From contig NZ_AP027141.1 of NCBI RefSeq assembly GCF_027943945.1, forward strand, positions 930,001 through 994,000: DNA of 64,000 bases, written 5' to 3'. Positions 8,719-16,884 of this stretch are shown piece by piece. Below the pieces are notes generated by a model. The model saw only the letters and a program-made list of their open reading frames with translations. It had not been told where the DNA came from and made no database searches. The position numbers and the translations under genes were made by a program. The stretch's first letter is position 1, and every line of letters starts with the position of its first letter. The DNA comes from Microbacterium terricola. GTDB lineage: Bacteria; Actinomycetota; Actinomycetes; Actinomycetales; Microbacteriaceae.

Positions 8719-8745
8719 AGCCTACGGCGCGGGGCGTCCTACGCT
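8719..8745. promoter_or_regulatory. Back-to-back leaderless promoters for mutY and the kinase gene
   Basis: In the 39-base divergent gap, TAGGCT reads leftward at 8724-8719 and ends six bases before GTG 8712 of mutY. TACGCT reads rightward at 8740-8745 and ends six bases before ATG 8752. At the usual 6-7 base distance from a -10 box, transcription would begin on the start codon itself in both directions. The two -35 regions overlap, so the promoters may compete. Confidence 0.6.
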
Positions 8746-8751
8746 GGAGGC

Positions 8752-9438
8752 ATGCGCCTGCCGATCACACCCGTCACGACGCTCTGCCGTGAACTGCGCG
8801 AGGAGGTGCGCCAGCACCATCGGGGCGGGCGCGTCATCCTCGCGGTCGACGGCATCGACGGCGCGGGCAAGACGACCTTCGCCGACACGCTCGGCGCGGT
8901 GTTCGCCGAGTCCGGCGACGCCGTCTTCCGGGCGTCCATCGACGACTTCCACCGGCCGCGTGCCGAGCGCTACGCGCGGGGCCGCACGTCGCCGGAGGGC
9001 TTCTACCGGGACTCGTACGACTACGCCACGTTCCGGCGCGTGCTCATCGACCCGTTCCGCGACGGCGCGCAGACGTCGGCGACCACGGGCTTCCAGCTGC
9101 AGGCGTTCGACCTGCACCGGGACGCCCCCGTCGAGGCGGCATGGGTGACCGCGCCCCGCGACGCCGTGCTCATCGTCGACGGGCTGTTCCTCCATCGGCC
9201 TGAGCTGCGCGGCATCTGGCACTGGTCGCTCTGGCTCGACGCGCCGGTCGACGTCGCGACAGCGCGCGTCGCGCAGCGCGACGGCACCGATCCCGATCCC
9301 GCCGCCCCCTCGAACGCGCGCTACCGCGAGGGCAACGAGCTCTACCTCAGGGACGCGGACCCGCGCGCCGCAGCATCCGCCATCGTCGACAACACCGATC
9401 CCGCCCACCCGCGCCGCACGTTCCGGGACTATTGCTGA
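8752..9438 (+). CDS. P-loop kinase of the uridine kinase family
   Basis: 228 residues with a Walker A loop GIDGAGKTT at about residue 36, the ASIDDFHRPRAERYARG segment (acceptor-binding DDFH of uridine/pantothenate-type kinases), YDYATFRRVLIDPFRDG, and VLIVDGLFLHRPEL as Walker B. This fits the actinobacterial uridine-kinase-like group; phosphorylation of uridine/cytidine is likely but not proven. The start is ATG 8752, which follows a TACGCT box by six bases; the adjacent GGAGG is too close to be a normal ribosome site. Its stop overlaps the truB start by one base (TGATG), so the two are translationally coupled. Confidence 0.82.
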   Translation: MRLPITPVTTLCRELREEVRQHHRGGRVILAVDGIDGAGKTTFADTLGAVFAESGDAVFRASIDDFHRPRAERYARGRTSPEGFYRDSYDYATFRRVLIDPFRDGAQTSATTGFQLQAFDLHRDAPVEAAWVTAPRDAVLIVDGLFLHRPELRGIWHWSLWLDAPVDVATARVAQRDGTDPDPAAPSNARYREGNELYLRDADPRAAASAIVDNTDPAHPRRTFRDYC

Positions 9439-10340
9439 TGGCCGCCGGCATCCTGCTCGTCGACAAGCCCGGCGGCATCACCAGCCACGATGTGGTCGCC
9501 CGCGCCCGCCGCGCCCTCGGCACGCGCAAGATCGGCCACGCCGGCACGCTCGACCCGATGGCGACGGGCCTCCTCGTCCTCGGGGTCGACGGCGCCACGC
9601 GACTGCTCACCTTCATCGTCGGGCTCGACAAGACCTATGAGACGACCATCCGGCTCGGCGTCGCGACCGACAGCGACGATGCGGACGGCGAGATCACCCG
9701 GACGACGGATGCTGCGCACCTCACGGAGGCGCAGATCGCCGAGGCGATCGCCCCGCTCACCGGCAGGATCGCCCAGGTCCCCAGCCGCGTCTCCGCCATC
9801 AAGGTCGGCGGCCGGCGGGCCTACGACCTCGCCCGCGCGGGGGAGGAGGTCGAGCTCGCCGCCCGCGAGGTGACGGTGTCGCGGTTCGATGTGCTCGCCG
9901 TGCGTCCAGGCAGCGGCGCAGCGCCTGCCGGAGGGTTCGTCGACCTCGACGTGGTCGTGGACTGCTCCAGCGGCACCTACATCCGTGCGCTCGCCCGTGA
10001 TCTCGGTGATGCGCTGGAGGTCGGGGGGCACCTCACCGCGCTGCGGCGCACCCGTATCGGGCCGTTCTCCGTCGCCGGCGCCGCGAGTGTCGACGCCCTG
10101 GCAGACGCTTCTGCGCTCTCGCCTGCCGCGGTGGCCGCCGCAGTGCTCGGGCGGATCGATGTCACCGCCGATGAGGCGAGAGACCTGCGCCACGGCAAGC
10201 GCCTCGCCGGCGCCGCCTCCCGGCTGCCGGCGGAGCGCTGCGCCGCGATCGATCCGGACGGCAGGCTCGTCGGCATCGTGGAGAAGCGCGGCGCCGATGT
10301 GAAGAGCGCGATGAACATGCCCGAGGAGGCAGCCGGATGA
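9438..10340 (+). CDS. truB: tRNA pseudouridine(55) synthase TruB
   Basis: 300 residues. It converts U55 of the tRNA T-loop to pseudouridine. The catalytic motif is GHAGTLDPMATGLLVLGVDGATRL, with Asp in GTLDP near residue 39. KTYETTIRLGVATDSDD, the VPSRVSAIKVGGRRAYDLARAG segment and a C-terminal tRNA-binding region follow. ATG 9438 shares its A with the preceding TGA; a TTG six bases earlier is the alternative start. The gene is coupled at its other end too, since the next ATG lies inside its stop (ATGA at 10337). TruB beside ribF and rbfA is a classic bacterial neighbourhood, here with membrane and secreted genes between. Confidence 0.97.
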   Translation: MAAGILLVDKPGGITSHDVVARARRALGTRKIGHAGTLDPMATGLLVLGVDGATRLLTFIVGLDKTYETTIRLGVATDSDDADGEITRTTDAAHLTEAQIAEAIAPLTGRIAQVPSRVSAIKVGGRRAYDLARAGEEVELAAREVTVSRFDVLAVRPGSGAAPAGGFVDLDVVVDCSSGTYIRALARDLGDALEVGGHLTALRRTRIGPFSVAGAASVDALADASALSPAAVAAAVLGRIDVTADEARDLRHGKRLAGAASRLPAERCAAIDPDGRLVGIVEKRGADVKSAMNMPEEAAG

Positions 10341-10705
10341 TCCTGTGGTTCACGCTCGTGCAGGTCGGCGTGGCGGTCGTCGGAGGACTGCTGTGCATGA
10401 TCCTGGGGCTCGCCGGTCGCCGCCCGAGCGACCTGTCGGTCGGTGTGCTCGCGCTGGTCGAGGTGCTGCTCGTCGTCCAGATCGTGATGGCGATCATCGC
10501 CCCGTTCGCCGGCAATGCGCCGACCGGGAGCAGCCTCGAATTCTGGGTCTATCTCGTCTCGGCGGCCCTGCTGCCGCCGGCCGCCGTGTTCTGGGCGCTC
10601 CTCGAGCGCAGCCGGTGGAGCACAGTGATCATGGGGGTCGCCGCGCTCGCGGTCGCCGTCATGGTGTGGCGGATGCACGCGATCTGGACGGTGCAGATCG
10701 CCTGA
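10337..10705 (+). CDS. Small four-helix membrane protein, unknown function
   Basis: 122 residues, almost entirely hydrophobic, with four membrane spans at about 5-28, 38-58, 68-90 and 95-115 joined by very short loops. The start ATG overlaps the truB stop (ATGA), so it is translated from the truB message. I recognise no domain; similar small proteins downstream of truB occur in related actinobacteria by my recollection. There is no signal peptide cleavage site and no obvious catalytic residue. The role is unknown. Confidence 0.65.
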   Translation: MILWFTLVQVGVAVVGGLLCMILGLAGRRPSDLSVGVLALVEVLLVVQIVMAIIAPFAGNAPTGSSLEFWVYLVSAALLPPAAVFWALLERSRWSTVIMGVAALAVAVMVWRMHAIWTVQIA

Positions 10706-10737
10706 GCGGGCTCAGCGCTTCTCGAGGTGCGAGGCGG

Positions 10738-11985
10738 CTAGCGCTTCTTGAGGTAGGAAGAGTGCACCCAGCCGGTCTTCCCGCCGTACGCGACCTTGCG
10801 CCAGACGCCGCTCTTCGCCTTGATCGCGCCGACGCTCTTGCCCTTCGGGATCACCTTCACGATCTTCGCCTTCGTTGACGGGCTCGCGCGCAGGTTGAGG
10901 GCCGCCGTGGTCGCGTAGGTCGCGGGCTTCGGCTTCGGCTTGGGGGTCACCGCGGGCTTCGGTGCCGGCTTGGTGGGGGTGACGAGCCAGTCGGCGACCC
11001 ACCCGGCGGTCGTGCCGACGGTCACGGGCAGGAAGTGCGACGTCACCCTGCCCGGGATGTGCGTGACCGCGGTGCCTGCGGGCATCACGGTGACGACCGC
11101 GTCATTGGTCGATGGGCCGGAGCGCAGGTTGACGACCCCGGTCGTGTAGTACGTGCAGGTGGCGGGAGTGGCCTTGGCCGTCACGGCCGTCGCATTGGCA
11201 TACAGGTCGATGCCGCGCGGGCCGAGGAAGCTGGGCGGGTTGAGGACCGTGGGCCCGCCGCTCTTCCAGATCTCCAGGTGCAGGTGGGCTCCCGTCGAGC
11301 CGCCGCTGCTGCCGACCGAGCTGATCCGCTGGCCCGCCTTGACGACCTGGCCGACCTTGACATGGGTCGTCGCCGACCAGATGTGGTAGTACATCGACGT
11401 GTAGGTCGCCCCGGCGATCGTGTGGCGGACCGCGATGTAGCCCGCCCGTGAGGTGGTGCCGCTGACCGTCGCGGTCACCACGCCGGCGGCGATGGCGTAG
11501 ATGGGCGAGCCGGACGGCGTGCCGAGGTCGATGCCGTAGTGATAGGTCGAGGCGCCGGGGAGGGGCAGGCAGCGGGCGCCGAAGTACGACGTCACCGCGT
11601 AGCTCTTCGTCTTCAGCGGCATGCGGAAGGTGGTCGCCGGGGGAACCGTCGGTGTGGGCGTCGGCGTCGGTGTCGGTGTGGGCTTGGGAGTCGCTGTCGC
11701 GGTCGGCGTCGCCGTGGGCTTCGGGGTCGCGGTCGGGCTGGCGGTCGGCTTGGGGGTCGCGGTCGGGCTCGCCGTGGGCTTCGGGGTCGCGGTCGGGCTC
11801 GCCGTGGGCTTGGGGGTCGCGGTCGGCTTCGGGGTCGCGGTCGGCGTCGCCGTGGCGCGGGGCGTCGCGGTCGCGCTCGCGGTGGCGTTCGGCGTCGCCG
11901 CCATGGCGGGCGCGATGCCGCCCAGCGTCAGCGAGAGGACCGCCAGGGAGGCGATCAGGAGCGTGCGCGGGGCGATCTGGTTCAC
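10738..11985 (-). CDS. Secreted M23 peptidase with Thr-Pro repeat stalk and two SH3 domains
   Basis: A 415-residue exported cell-wall enzyme. A signal peptide (helix LLIASLAVLSLTLGG, cleavage near AMA-A at about residue 30) is followed by about 80 residues of ATPKPTASPT-type repeats that probably span the wall. The LytM/M23 domain has both zinc motifs, HYGIDLG and HLHLE, so it should be an active peptidoglycan endopeptidase. Two bacterial SH3 domains follow (VVNLRSGPS and ALNLRASPS), joined by a Lys-Pro linker. GTG 11985 is the start; a TACGAT box at 12029-12024 suggests a leader of about 40 bases. Just past the stop a 15-base near-copy of the gene end encodes HLEKR-stop, possibly an old tail duplication. 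Confidence 0.88.
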   Translation of the reverse strand: MNQIAPRTLLIASLAVLSLTLGGIAPAMAATPNATASATATPRATATPTATPKPTATPKPTASPTATPKPTASPTATPKPTASPTATPKPTATPTATATPKPTPTPTPTPTPTVPPATTFRMPLKTKSYAVTSYFGARCLPLPGASTYHYGIDLGTPSGSPIYAIAAGVVTATVSGTTSRAGYIAVRHTIAGATYTSMYYHIWSATTHVKVGQVVKAGQRISSVGSSGGSTGAHLHLEIWKSGGPTVLNPPSFLGPRGIDLYANATAVTAKATPATCTYYTTGVVNLRSGPSTNDAVVTVMPAGTAVTHIPGRVTSHFLPVTVGTTAGWVADWLVTPTKPAPKPAVTPKPKPKPATYATTAALNLRASPSTKAKIVKVIPKGKSVGAIKAKSGVWRKVAYGGKTGWVHSSYLKKR

Positions 11986-12081
11986 GGTGCTGCCTCGGGG
12001 GGACGGGGACGGCGGGTTCTCGCATCGTACTCGCCGGTGGGCGCCGGGCGGGGGTTCGGCGCGAACTAAGCTGGACAGGTC

Positions 12082-12495
12082 ATGTCTGAGTCGCTTCGCA
12101 CCCGCCGGATGACCGGCGTCGGCCGTGTCCTCGTCATCGTCTACGCGATCATGGCGCTCGCCGCCACCGGTCGCTCGTTCGTCCAGATCGTCGAGAAGTT
12201 CGACGAGGCGCCGCTGGCGTACACGCTGTCCGCCCTTTCGGCCCTCGTGTACATCGTCGCCACGCTCGCGCTGGTGTTCGCAGGCTCCCGTACCTGGTAC
12301 CGGATCGCGTGGGTCGCGATCGTGTTCGAGCTCGTCGGCGTGCTCGTGATCGGCACGCTGTCCTTCGTGCTGCCCGACCTGTTCGCGCATCCGACCGTGT
12401 GGTCGTGGTTCGGCATGGGGTACCTCTTCATCCCGCTCGTGCTGCCGTTCTTCGGCCTGTGGTGGCTGCGCACGCACCCGCCGGTGGAGCCGTGA
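12082..12495 (+). CDS. Small four-helix membrane protein upstream of ribF
   Basis: 137 residues with four membrane spans at about 13-33, 48-68, 75-98 and 112-130, and a charged N-terminus (SESLRTRRM). No catalytic motif is visible. It has a TAAGCT box nine bases before ATG 12082 and a GTTCG-GCG-CGAAC inverted repeat (12054-12066) immediately upstream, where a regulator could sit. Its stop overlaps the ribF start (GTGA), so the two are coupled. Function unknown; linkage to ribF might hint at a role in flavin uptake, but nothing in the sequence proves that. Confidence 0.7.
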   Translation: MSESLRTRRMTGVGRVLVIVYAIMALAATGRSFVQIVEKFDEAPLAYTLSALSALVYIVATLALVFAGSRTWYRIAWVAIVFELVGVLVIGTLSFVLPDLFAHPTVWSWFGMGYLFIPLVLPFFGLWWLRTHPPVEP

Positions 12496-13448
12496 TCGTC
12501 TTCCACGAGCCCGCCGAGGTTCCGGCCGGCTTCGGGCCGTCGGTGGTCGCCATCGGCAAGTTCGACGGCGTGCACGCCGGCCACAGGGCGATCCTCGAGC
12601 GCGCAAGGGTGGATGCTGCGACCGGCGCGAAGGTCGTCGCCGTCACGTTCGACCGGAACCCGCTCGCCCTGCTGCGGCCGGAGCTCTGTCCGGAGAGCCT
12701 CATCGGCGCGACCCAGAAGATCCAGCTGCTCGCCGAGACCGGGATCGACGCGACGCTCATGCTGCGCTTCGACGAGCAGCTCGCCGACCTGTCGCCGCAC
12801 GCGTTCGTCGAGCACGTCCTCGTCGGCGCCCTGGGTGTGCGCACGGTGCTGGTGGGCGACGACTTCCGGTTCGGCAAGGGCGGCGCCGGCACACCGGAGA
12901 CCCTCCGCGAGCTGGGGGCGGAGTTCGGGTTCAGCGTCGAGGTGATCGCCGACGTGCAGTCGCGCGACGCCGGCCGCCGGGTCTCCTCCACCTGGATCCG
13001 TGAGCTCCTCACCGACGGCGACGTGGCGGGCGCGGGCAAGCTGCTCGGACGCCCCGCATCCGTCTGGGGAGAGGTCGTGCACGGGCTCAAGCGCGGACGC
13101 GAGCTGGGGTTCCCCACTGCCAACCTGTCACCCGACCTCGAGGGCTTCGTGCCCGCAGACGGCGTCTACGCCGGCTGGCTCATCGACGAGGGATCCGCGG
13201 ATCGCCTGCGCTCCGGCATCCGGTATCCGGCGGCCATCAGCGTGGGCACGAACCCGACGTTCGACGACGTGCCGGTGCGGCAGGTCGAAGCGCACGTGCT
13301 CGACGAGACCGAGATCGACCTCTACGGCCACCGCGTCGAGGTGCAGTTCGTGGCGCGGGTGCGGGGGATGGTCGCGTTCGAGGGCATCGACCCGCTCATC
13401 GCCCAGATGCAGACCGATGTGGAGCATGTGCGTGCGGCCCTCGGCTGA
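12492..13448 (+). CDS. ribF: Bifunctional riboflavin kinase / FAD synthetase
   Basis: 318 residues. The N-terminal adenylyltransferase domain has VVAIGKFDGVHAGHRAIL (HxGH-type nucleotide site) and VGDDFRFGKGGAGT. The C-terminal kinase domain contains LGRPASVWGEVVHG-KRGRELGFPTANL (the GxxxPTAN riboflavin kinase motif), DGVYAGW and the VEAHVLDE segment with the catalytic Glu. It makes FMN and then FAD. GTG 12492 overlaps the TGA of the upstream membrane gene by four bases. No FMN riboswitch is visible ahead of it, and translation probably depends on coupling to the preceding frame. Confidence 0.96.
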   Translation: MIVFHEPAEVPAGFGPSVVAIGKFDGVHAGHRAILERARVDAATGAKVVAVTFDRNPLALLRPELCPESLIGATQKIQLLAETGIDATLMLRFDEQLADLSPHAFVEHVLVGALGVRTVLVGDDFRFGKGGAGTPETLRELGAEFGFSVEVIADVQSRDAGRRVSSTWIRELLTDGDVAGAGKLLGRPASVWGEVVHGLKRGRELGFPTANLSPDLEGFVPADGVYAGWLIDEGSADRLRSGIRYPAAISVGTNPTFDDVPVRQVEAHVLDETEIDLYGHRVEVQFVARVRGMVAFEGIDPLIAQMQTDVEHVRAALG

Positions 13449-13493
13449 CCGGTGTCATAGACCGGCGGCTCCGGGGCGGAATACGATCGAAGG

Positions 13494-14501
13494 ATGACTT
13501 CCTCCTCAGTGACGACCCTGCAGGGCCGCGCGCTCGAGCTGCTCGGCGGCGATCCCGACGACGCGACTCTGCGCCGGTACCTGCACGGACTGCCCGGCGT
13601 CGACGCCGTCGGCCTCGAGCAGCGTGCGGCCGACCTCGGCACCCGCTCGATCAAGACCACCTCGAAGGCGTGGGCGCTCGACAAGATCATCGAGCTGATC
13701 GACCTGACCACCCTGGAGGGCTCCGACACGCCCGGCAAGGTGCGCTCGCTCGTCGCGAAGGCCCTTCGGCCGGATGCCGCCGACCCGAGCTGCCCGCGGG
13801 TGGCTGCGGTCTGCGTCTACGGCGACATGGTCCCGTTCGCCGTCGAGGCGCTCGGGGCGGCCCACGGCGACCCCGATGACGGGCTGATCAGCGTGGCGGC
13901 CGTCGCCACGGCGTTCCCGAGCGGACGCTCCTCGCTGCAGATCAAGCTCGCCGACACGGCGGAGGCGGTCGCCCACGGCGCCGACGAGATCGACATGGTG
14001 ATCGATCGCGGCGCCTTCCTGTCCGGCCGCTACGGGCTGGTCTTCGACCAGATCGCCCAGGTCAAGCAGGCCTGCCGGCGCGAGGACGGCACCTACGCCT
14101 CGCTCAAGGTGATCCTGGAGACCGGCGAGCTCACCACCTACGACAACATCAAGCGCGCCTCGTGGCTCGCCATCCTCGCCGGCGGCGACTTCATCAAGAC
14201 CTCGACGGGCAAGGTGCAGCCGGCCGCCACGCTGCCGACCACCCTGCTCATGCTCGAGGTCGTGCGCGACTGGCACCGGGCGACGGGGGAGAAGATCGGC
14301 GTCAAGCCGGCTGGCGGCATCCGCACGTCCAAGGACGCCATCAAGTACCTGGTCACCGTGGCCGAGACGGTCGGCGAGGAGTGGCTGCAGCCGCACCTGT
14401 TCCGCTACGGCGCCTCCAGCCTGCTCAACGATGTGCTGCTGCAGCGCCAGAAGCTCGGCACCGGTCACTACACCGGCGCCGACTACGTGACGATCGACTA
14501 G
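13494..14501 (+). CDS. deoC: Deoxyribose-phosphate aldolase
   Basis: 335 residues, longer than the 220-260 residue enterobacterial form and matching the long actinobacterial/eukaryotic-like DERA type. It carries VAAVCVYGDMV, the DEIDMVIDRG region (catalytic Asp) and the Schiff-base lysine in DFIKTSTGK, followed by KPAGGIRTSKDAI. It cleaves 2-deoxyribose-5-phosphate to glyceraldehyde-3-phosphate and acetaldehyde. A TACGAT box ends six bases before ATG 13494, so the transcript is likely leaderless. Two aldehyde dehydrogenase frames follow at 8-base and overlapping distances, a deoxynucleoside catabolic operon in which the dehydrogenase would remove acetaldehyde. Confidence 0.95.
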   Translation: MTSSSVTTLQGRALELLGGDPDDATLRRYLHGLPGVDAVGLEQRAADLGTRSIKTTSKAWALDKIIELIDLTTLEGSDTPGKVRSLVAKALRPDAADPSCPRVAAVCVYGDMVPFAVEALGAAHGDPDDGLISVAAVATAFPSGRSSLQIKLADTAEAVAHGADEIDMVIDRGAFLSGRYGLVFDQIAQVKQACRREDGTYASLKVILETGELTTYDNIKRASWLAILAGGDFIKTSTGKVQPAATLPTTLLMLEVVRDWHRATGEKIGVKPAGGIRTSKDAIKYLVTVAETVGEEWLQPHLFRYGASSLLNDVLLQRQKLGTGHYTGADYVTID

Positions 14502-14509
14502 GACCGAAC

Positions 14510-15970
14510 ATGAGTTTCCTCGAGTACGCCCCCGCGCCCGAGTCCCGCGCGGTGCTGAACCTGCGCGACGAGTACGGGCTGTTCATCGACGGCGAGTTCC
14601 GTGCGGGCACAGGGACCGCCTTCGCGACGATCTCACCCGCTGACGAGTCGCACATCGCCACGGTCGCCTCGGCGAGCGAGGACGACGTCGACGCGGCCGT
14701 GACGGCAGCGCGGCGCGCCTACGACCGCACCTGGTCGAGGATGAGCGGCCGGGACCGCGGCAAGTACCTGTTCCGCATCGCGCGTCTCGTCCAGGAGCGG
14801 GCGCGTGAGCTCGCGGTGGCCGAGAGCCTCGACAACGGCAAGCCCATCAAGGAGAGCCGGGATGTCGACATCCCGCTCGTCGCCGCCTGGTTCTTCTACT
14901 ACGCGGGGTGGGCCGACAAGCTCGACTACGCCGGGCTCGGCGCGAATCCTCGGGCGCTCGGCGTCGCCGGCCAGGTCATCCCGTGGAACTTCCCGCTGCT
15001 GATGCTGGCGTGGAAGATCGCGCCCGCGCTCGCCGCGGGCAACACCGTCGTGCTGAAGCCGGCGGAGACCACGCCGCTGTCGGCGCTCATCTTCGCGGAG
15101 ATCCTCCAGCAGGCGGACCTGCCCCCCGGTGTGGTCAACATCATCACCGGTGCCGGCGCGACCGGCGCGGCGCTCGTGCGCCACCCCGGCGTCGACAAGG
15201 TCGCGTTCACCGGTTCGACGGCGGTCGGCCGCGAGATCGCCAAGTCGGTCGCCGGCACCGACAAGAAGGTGACCCTCGAGCTCGGCGGCAAGGCCGCCAA
15301 CATCATCTTCGAGGACGCCCCCATCGACCAGGCGGTCGACGGGATCGTGACGGGGATCTTCTTCAACCAGGGCCAGGTGTGCTGCGCAGGCAGCCGGCTG
15401 ATCGTGCAGGAGTCGATCCACGACGAGGTCATCGAGCGGCTCAAGCGCCGCCTGTCCACCCTGCGTCTCGGCGACCCGCTCGACAAGAACACCGACATCG
15501 GCGCGATCAACTCGCTCGAGCAGCTGAACCGCGTGCGCGAGCTCAGCCGCATCGGCGAGGAGGAGGGCGCCGAGCGGTGGACGGCCGACTGCGTCATCCC
15601 GGACAAGGGGTTCTGGTTCGCGCCGACCATCTTCACGAACGTGCAGTCCAGCCACCGGATCGCCCGCGACGAGATCTTCGGACCCGTCCTCTCGGTGCTC
15701 ACCTTCCGCACGCCCGGCGAGGCCATCGAGAAGGCGAACAACACGCCGTACGGGCTGTCGGCGGGCGTCTGGACCGAGAAGGGCTCCCGGATCCTCGCCG
15801 TCGCGGACAAGCTCCGCGCGGGTGTCGTCTGGGCCAACACGTTCAACCGGTTCGATCCCTCCTCGCCGTTCGGCGGCTACAAGGAGTCCGGCTACGGCCG
15901 CGAGGGCGGCAGGCACGGGCTGCTGGCCTACCTGAAGAGCGGATCGACGAGCGCAGGAGCGGGGAAATGA
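14510..15970 (+). CDS. Aldehyde dehydrogenase, full-length
   Basis: A 486-residue NAD(P)-dependent aldehyde dehydrogenase. The active site is complete: Asn in VIPWNFPLLMLAWK, Glu in VTLELGGKAA, catalytic Cys in FNQGQVCCAGSR, and the C-terminal EIFGPVLSV and FGGYKESGYGRE motifs. It begins at ATG 14510, eight bases after deoC. In this operon the likely substrate is the acetaldehyde released by DeoC, though this is context-based inference. The final ATGA overlaps the start of a second, shortened dehydrogenase frame, a fixed pairing I recall from other actinobacteria. Confidence 0.93.
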   Translation: MSFLEYAPAPESRAVLNLRDEYGLFIDGEFRAGTGTAFATISPADESHIATVASASEDDVDAAVTAARRAYDRTWSRMSGRDRGKYLFRIARLVQERARELAVAESLDNGKPIKESRDVDIPLVAAWFFYYAGWADKLDYAGLGANPRALGVAGQVIPWNFPLLMLAWKIAPALAAGNTVVLKPAETTPLSALIFAEILQQADLPPGVVNIITGAGATGAALVRHPGVDKVAFTGSTAVGREIAKSVAGTDKKVTLELGGKAANIIFEDAPIDQAVDGIVTGIFFNQGQVCCAGSRLIVQESIHDEVIERLKRRLSTLRLGDPLDKNTDIGAINSLEQLNRVRELSRIGEEEGAERWTADCVIPDKGFWFAPTIFTNVQSSHRIARDEIFGPVLSVLTFRTPGEAIEKANNTPYGLSAGVWTEKGSRILAVADKLRAGVVWANTFNRFDPSSPFGGYKESGYGREGGRHGLLAYLKSGSTSAGAGK

Positions 15971-16830
15971 GCAAGAGACTGACCGTGCCGAAGACGTACA
16001 AGCTGTTCATCGGCGGGAAGTTCCCTCGCAGCGAGTCCGGCCGCACGTACGAGGTCGCGACGCGCAAGGGCGTCTTCCTCGCGAACGCGGCGCTCGCGTC
16101 GCGGAAGGACGCGCGGGATGCGGTCATCGCGGCGCGCGCGGGCGGCAAGGCGTGGGCCGGTGCCACCGCGTACAACCGGGGACAGGTGCTCTACCGGGTC
16201 GCCGAGATCCTGGAGGGGCGTCGCGCCCAGTTCGCCGACGAGATCGTGCAGCAGACGGGGCTGAGCGCCGCCGCCGCGACCGCCGAGGTCGACGAGGCCA
16301 TCGACCGCTGGGTCTGGTACGCGGGCTGGTGCGACAAGTTCGGCCAGGTGACCGGCAACGGCAACCCCGTCGCCGGACCGTACTTCAACATCTCGGTGCC
16401 CGAGCCCACAGGCGTCGTCGGCGTCATCGCACCGCAGGACACGGCGCTCGTCGGCCTCGTCTCGGCGATCGCCCCCGCGCTCGTCGCGGGCAACAGCGTC
16501 GTCGTGGTCGCATCGGAGGCCTACCCGCTGTCGGCGATCAGCCTCGCGGAGGTGCTCGCGACATCCGACGTGCCCGGCGGTGTCGTCAATGTGCTCACCG
16601 GCTCGCCGGCCGAGCTCGCGCCGTGGATCGCCTCGCACCCGGACGTGCACGGCCTCGACCTGGTGGGCGCGGGCGCGCTCGACTGGGTCGCCCTGCAGGT
16701 CGCCGCGGCCGAGACCCTCACCCGCGTCCTGCCGCCGGAGAGCGGCGCGGATGCGGCGGCTCCGAGTCTGGAGCGGATCACCGCGTTCACCGAGACGAAG
16801 ACCGTCTGGCACCCGAAGAGCCTCGTCTGA
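15967..16830 (+). CDS. Truncated aldehyde dehydrogenase-like partner protein, catalytic domain missing
   Basis: 287 residues matching only the N-terminal NAD-binding part of aldehyde dehydrogenases: KLFIGGKF, the EPTGVVGVIAPQDTALVGLVSAIAPALVAGNSVVVV stretch (Gln replaces the oxyanion-hole Asn of PWN) and GGVVNVLTG. The frame stops before the LELGGK glutamate and the catalytic cysteine, so it cannot be an enzyme alone. It is not an obvious recent break: the C-terminal tail is well-formed, codon use is normal and the start is neatly coupled (ATGA) to the full enzyme. A structural or regulatory subunit is plausible. A terminator-like 17-bp hairpin follows. Confidence 0.85.
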   Translation: MSKRLTVPKTYKLFIGGKFPRSESGRTYEVATRKGVFLANAALASRKDARDAVIAARAGGKAWAGATAYNRGQVLYRVAEILEGRRAQFADEIVQQTGLSAAAATAEVDEAIDRWVWYAGWCDKFGQVTGNGNPVAGPYFNISVPEPTGVVGVIAPQDTALVGLVSAIAPALVAGNSVVVVASEAYPLSAISLAEVLATSDVPGGVVNVLTGSPAELAPWIASHPDVHGLDLVGAGALDWVALQVAAAETLTRVLPPESGADAAAPSLERITAFTETKTVWHPKSLV

Positions 16831-16834
16831 CGGA

Positions 16835-16880
16835 GCGTGCGCGCGGAGCGGGTGCCGCAGCATCCGCTCCGCGTGCACGC
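16835..16880. terminator. Bidirectional terminator hairpin after the deoC operon
   Basis: A 17-bp stem (16835-16851 with 16864-16880, one G-T pair) around a 12-base loop lies between the stop codons of two convergent genes, at 16830 and 16885. It can serve both strands. Confidence 0.7.
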
Positions 16881-16884
16881 ATCC

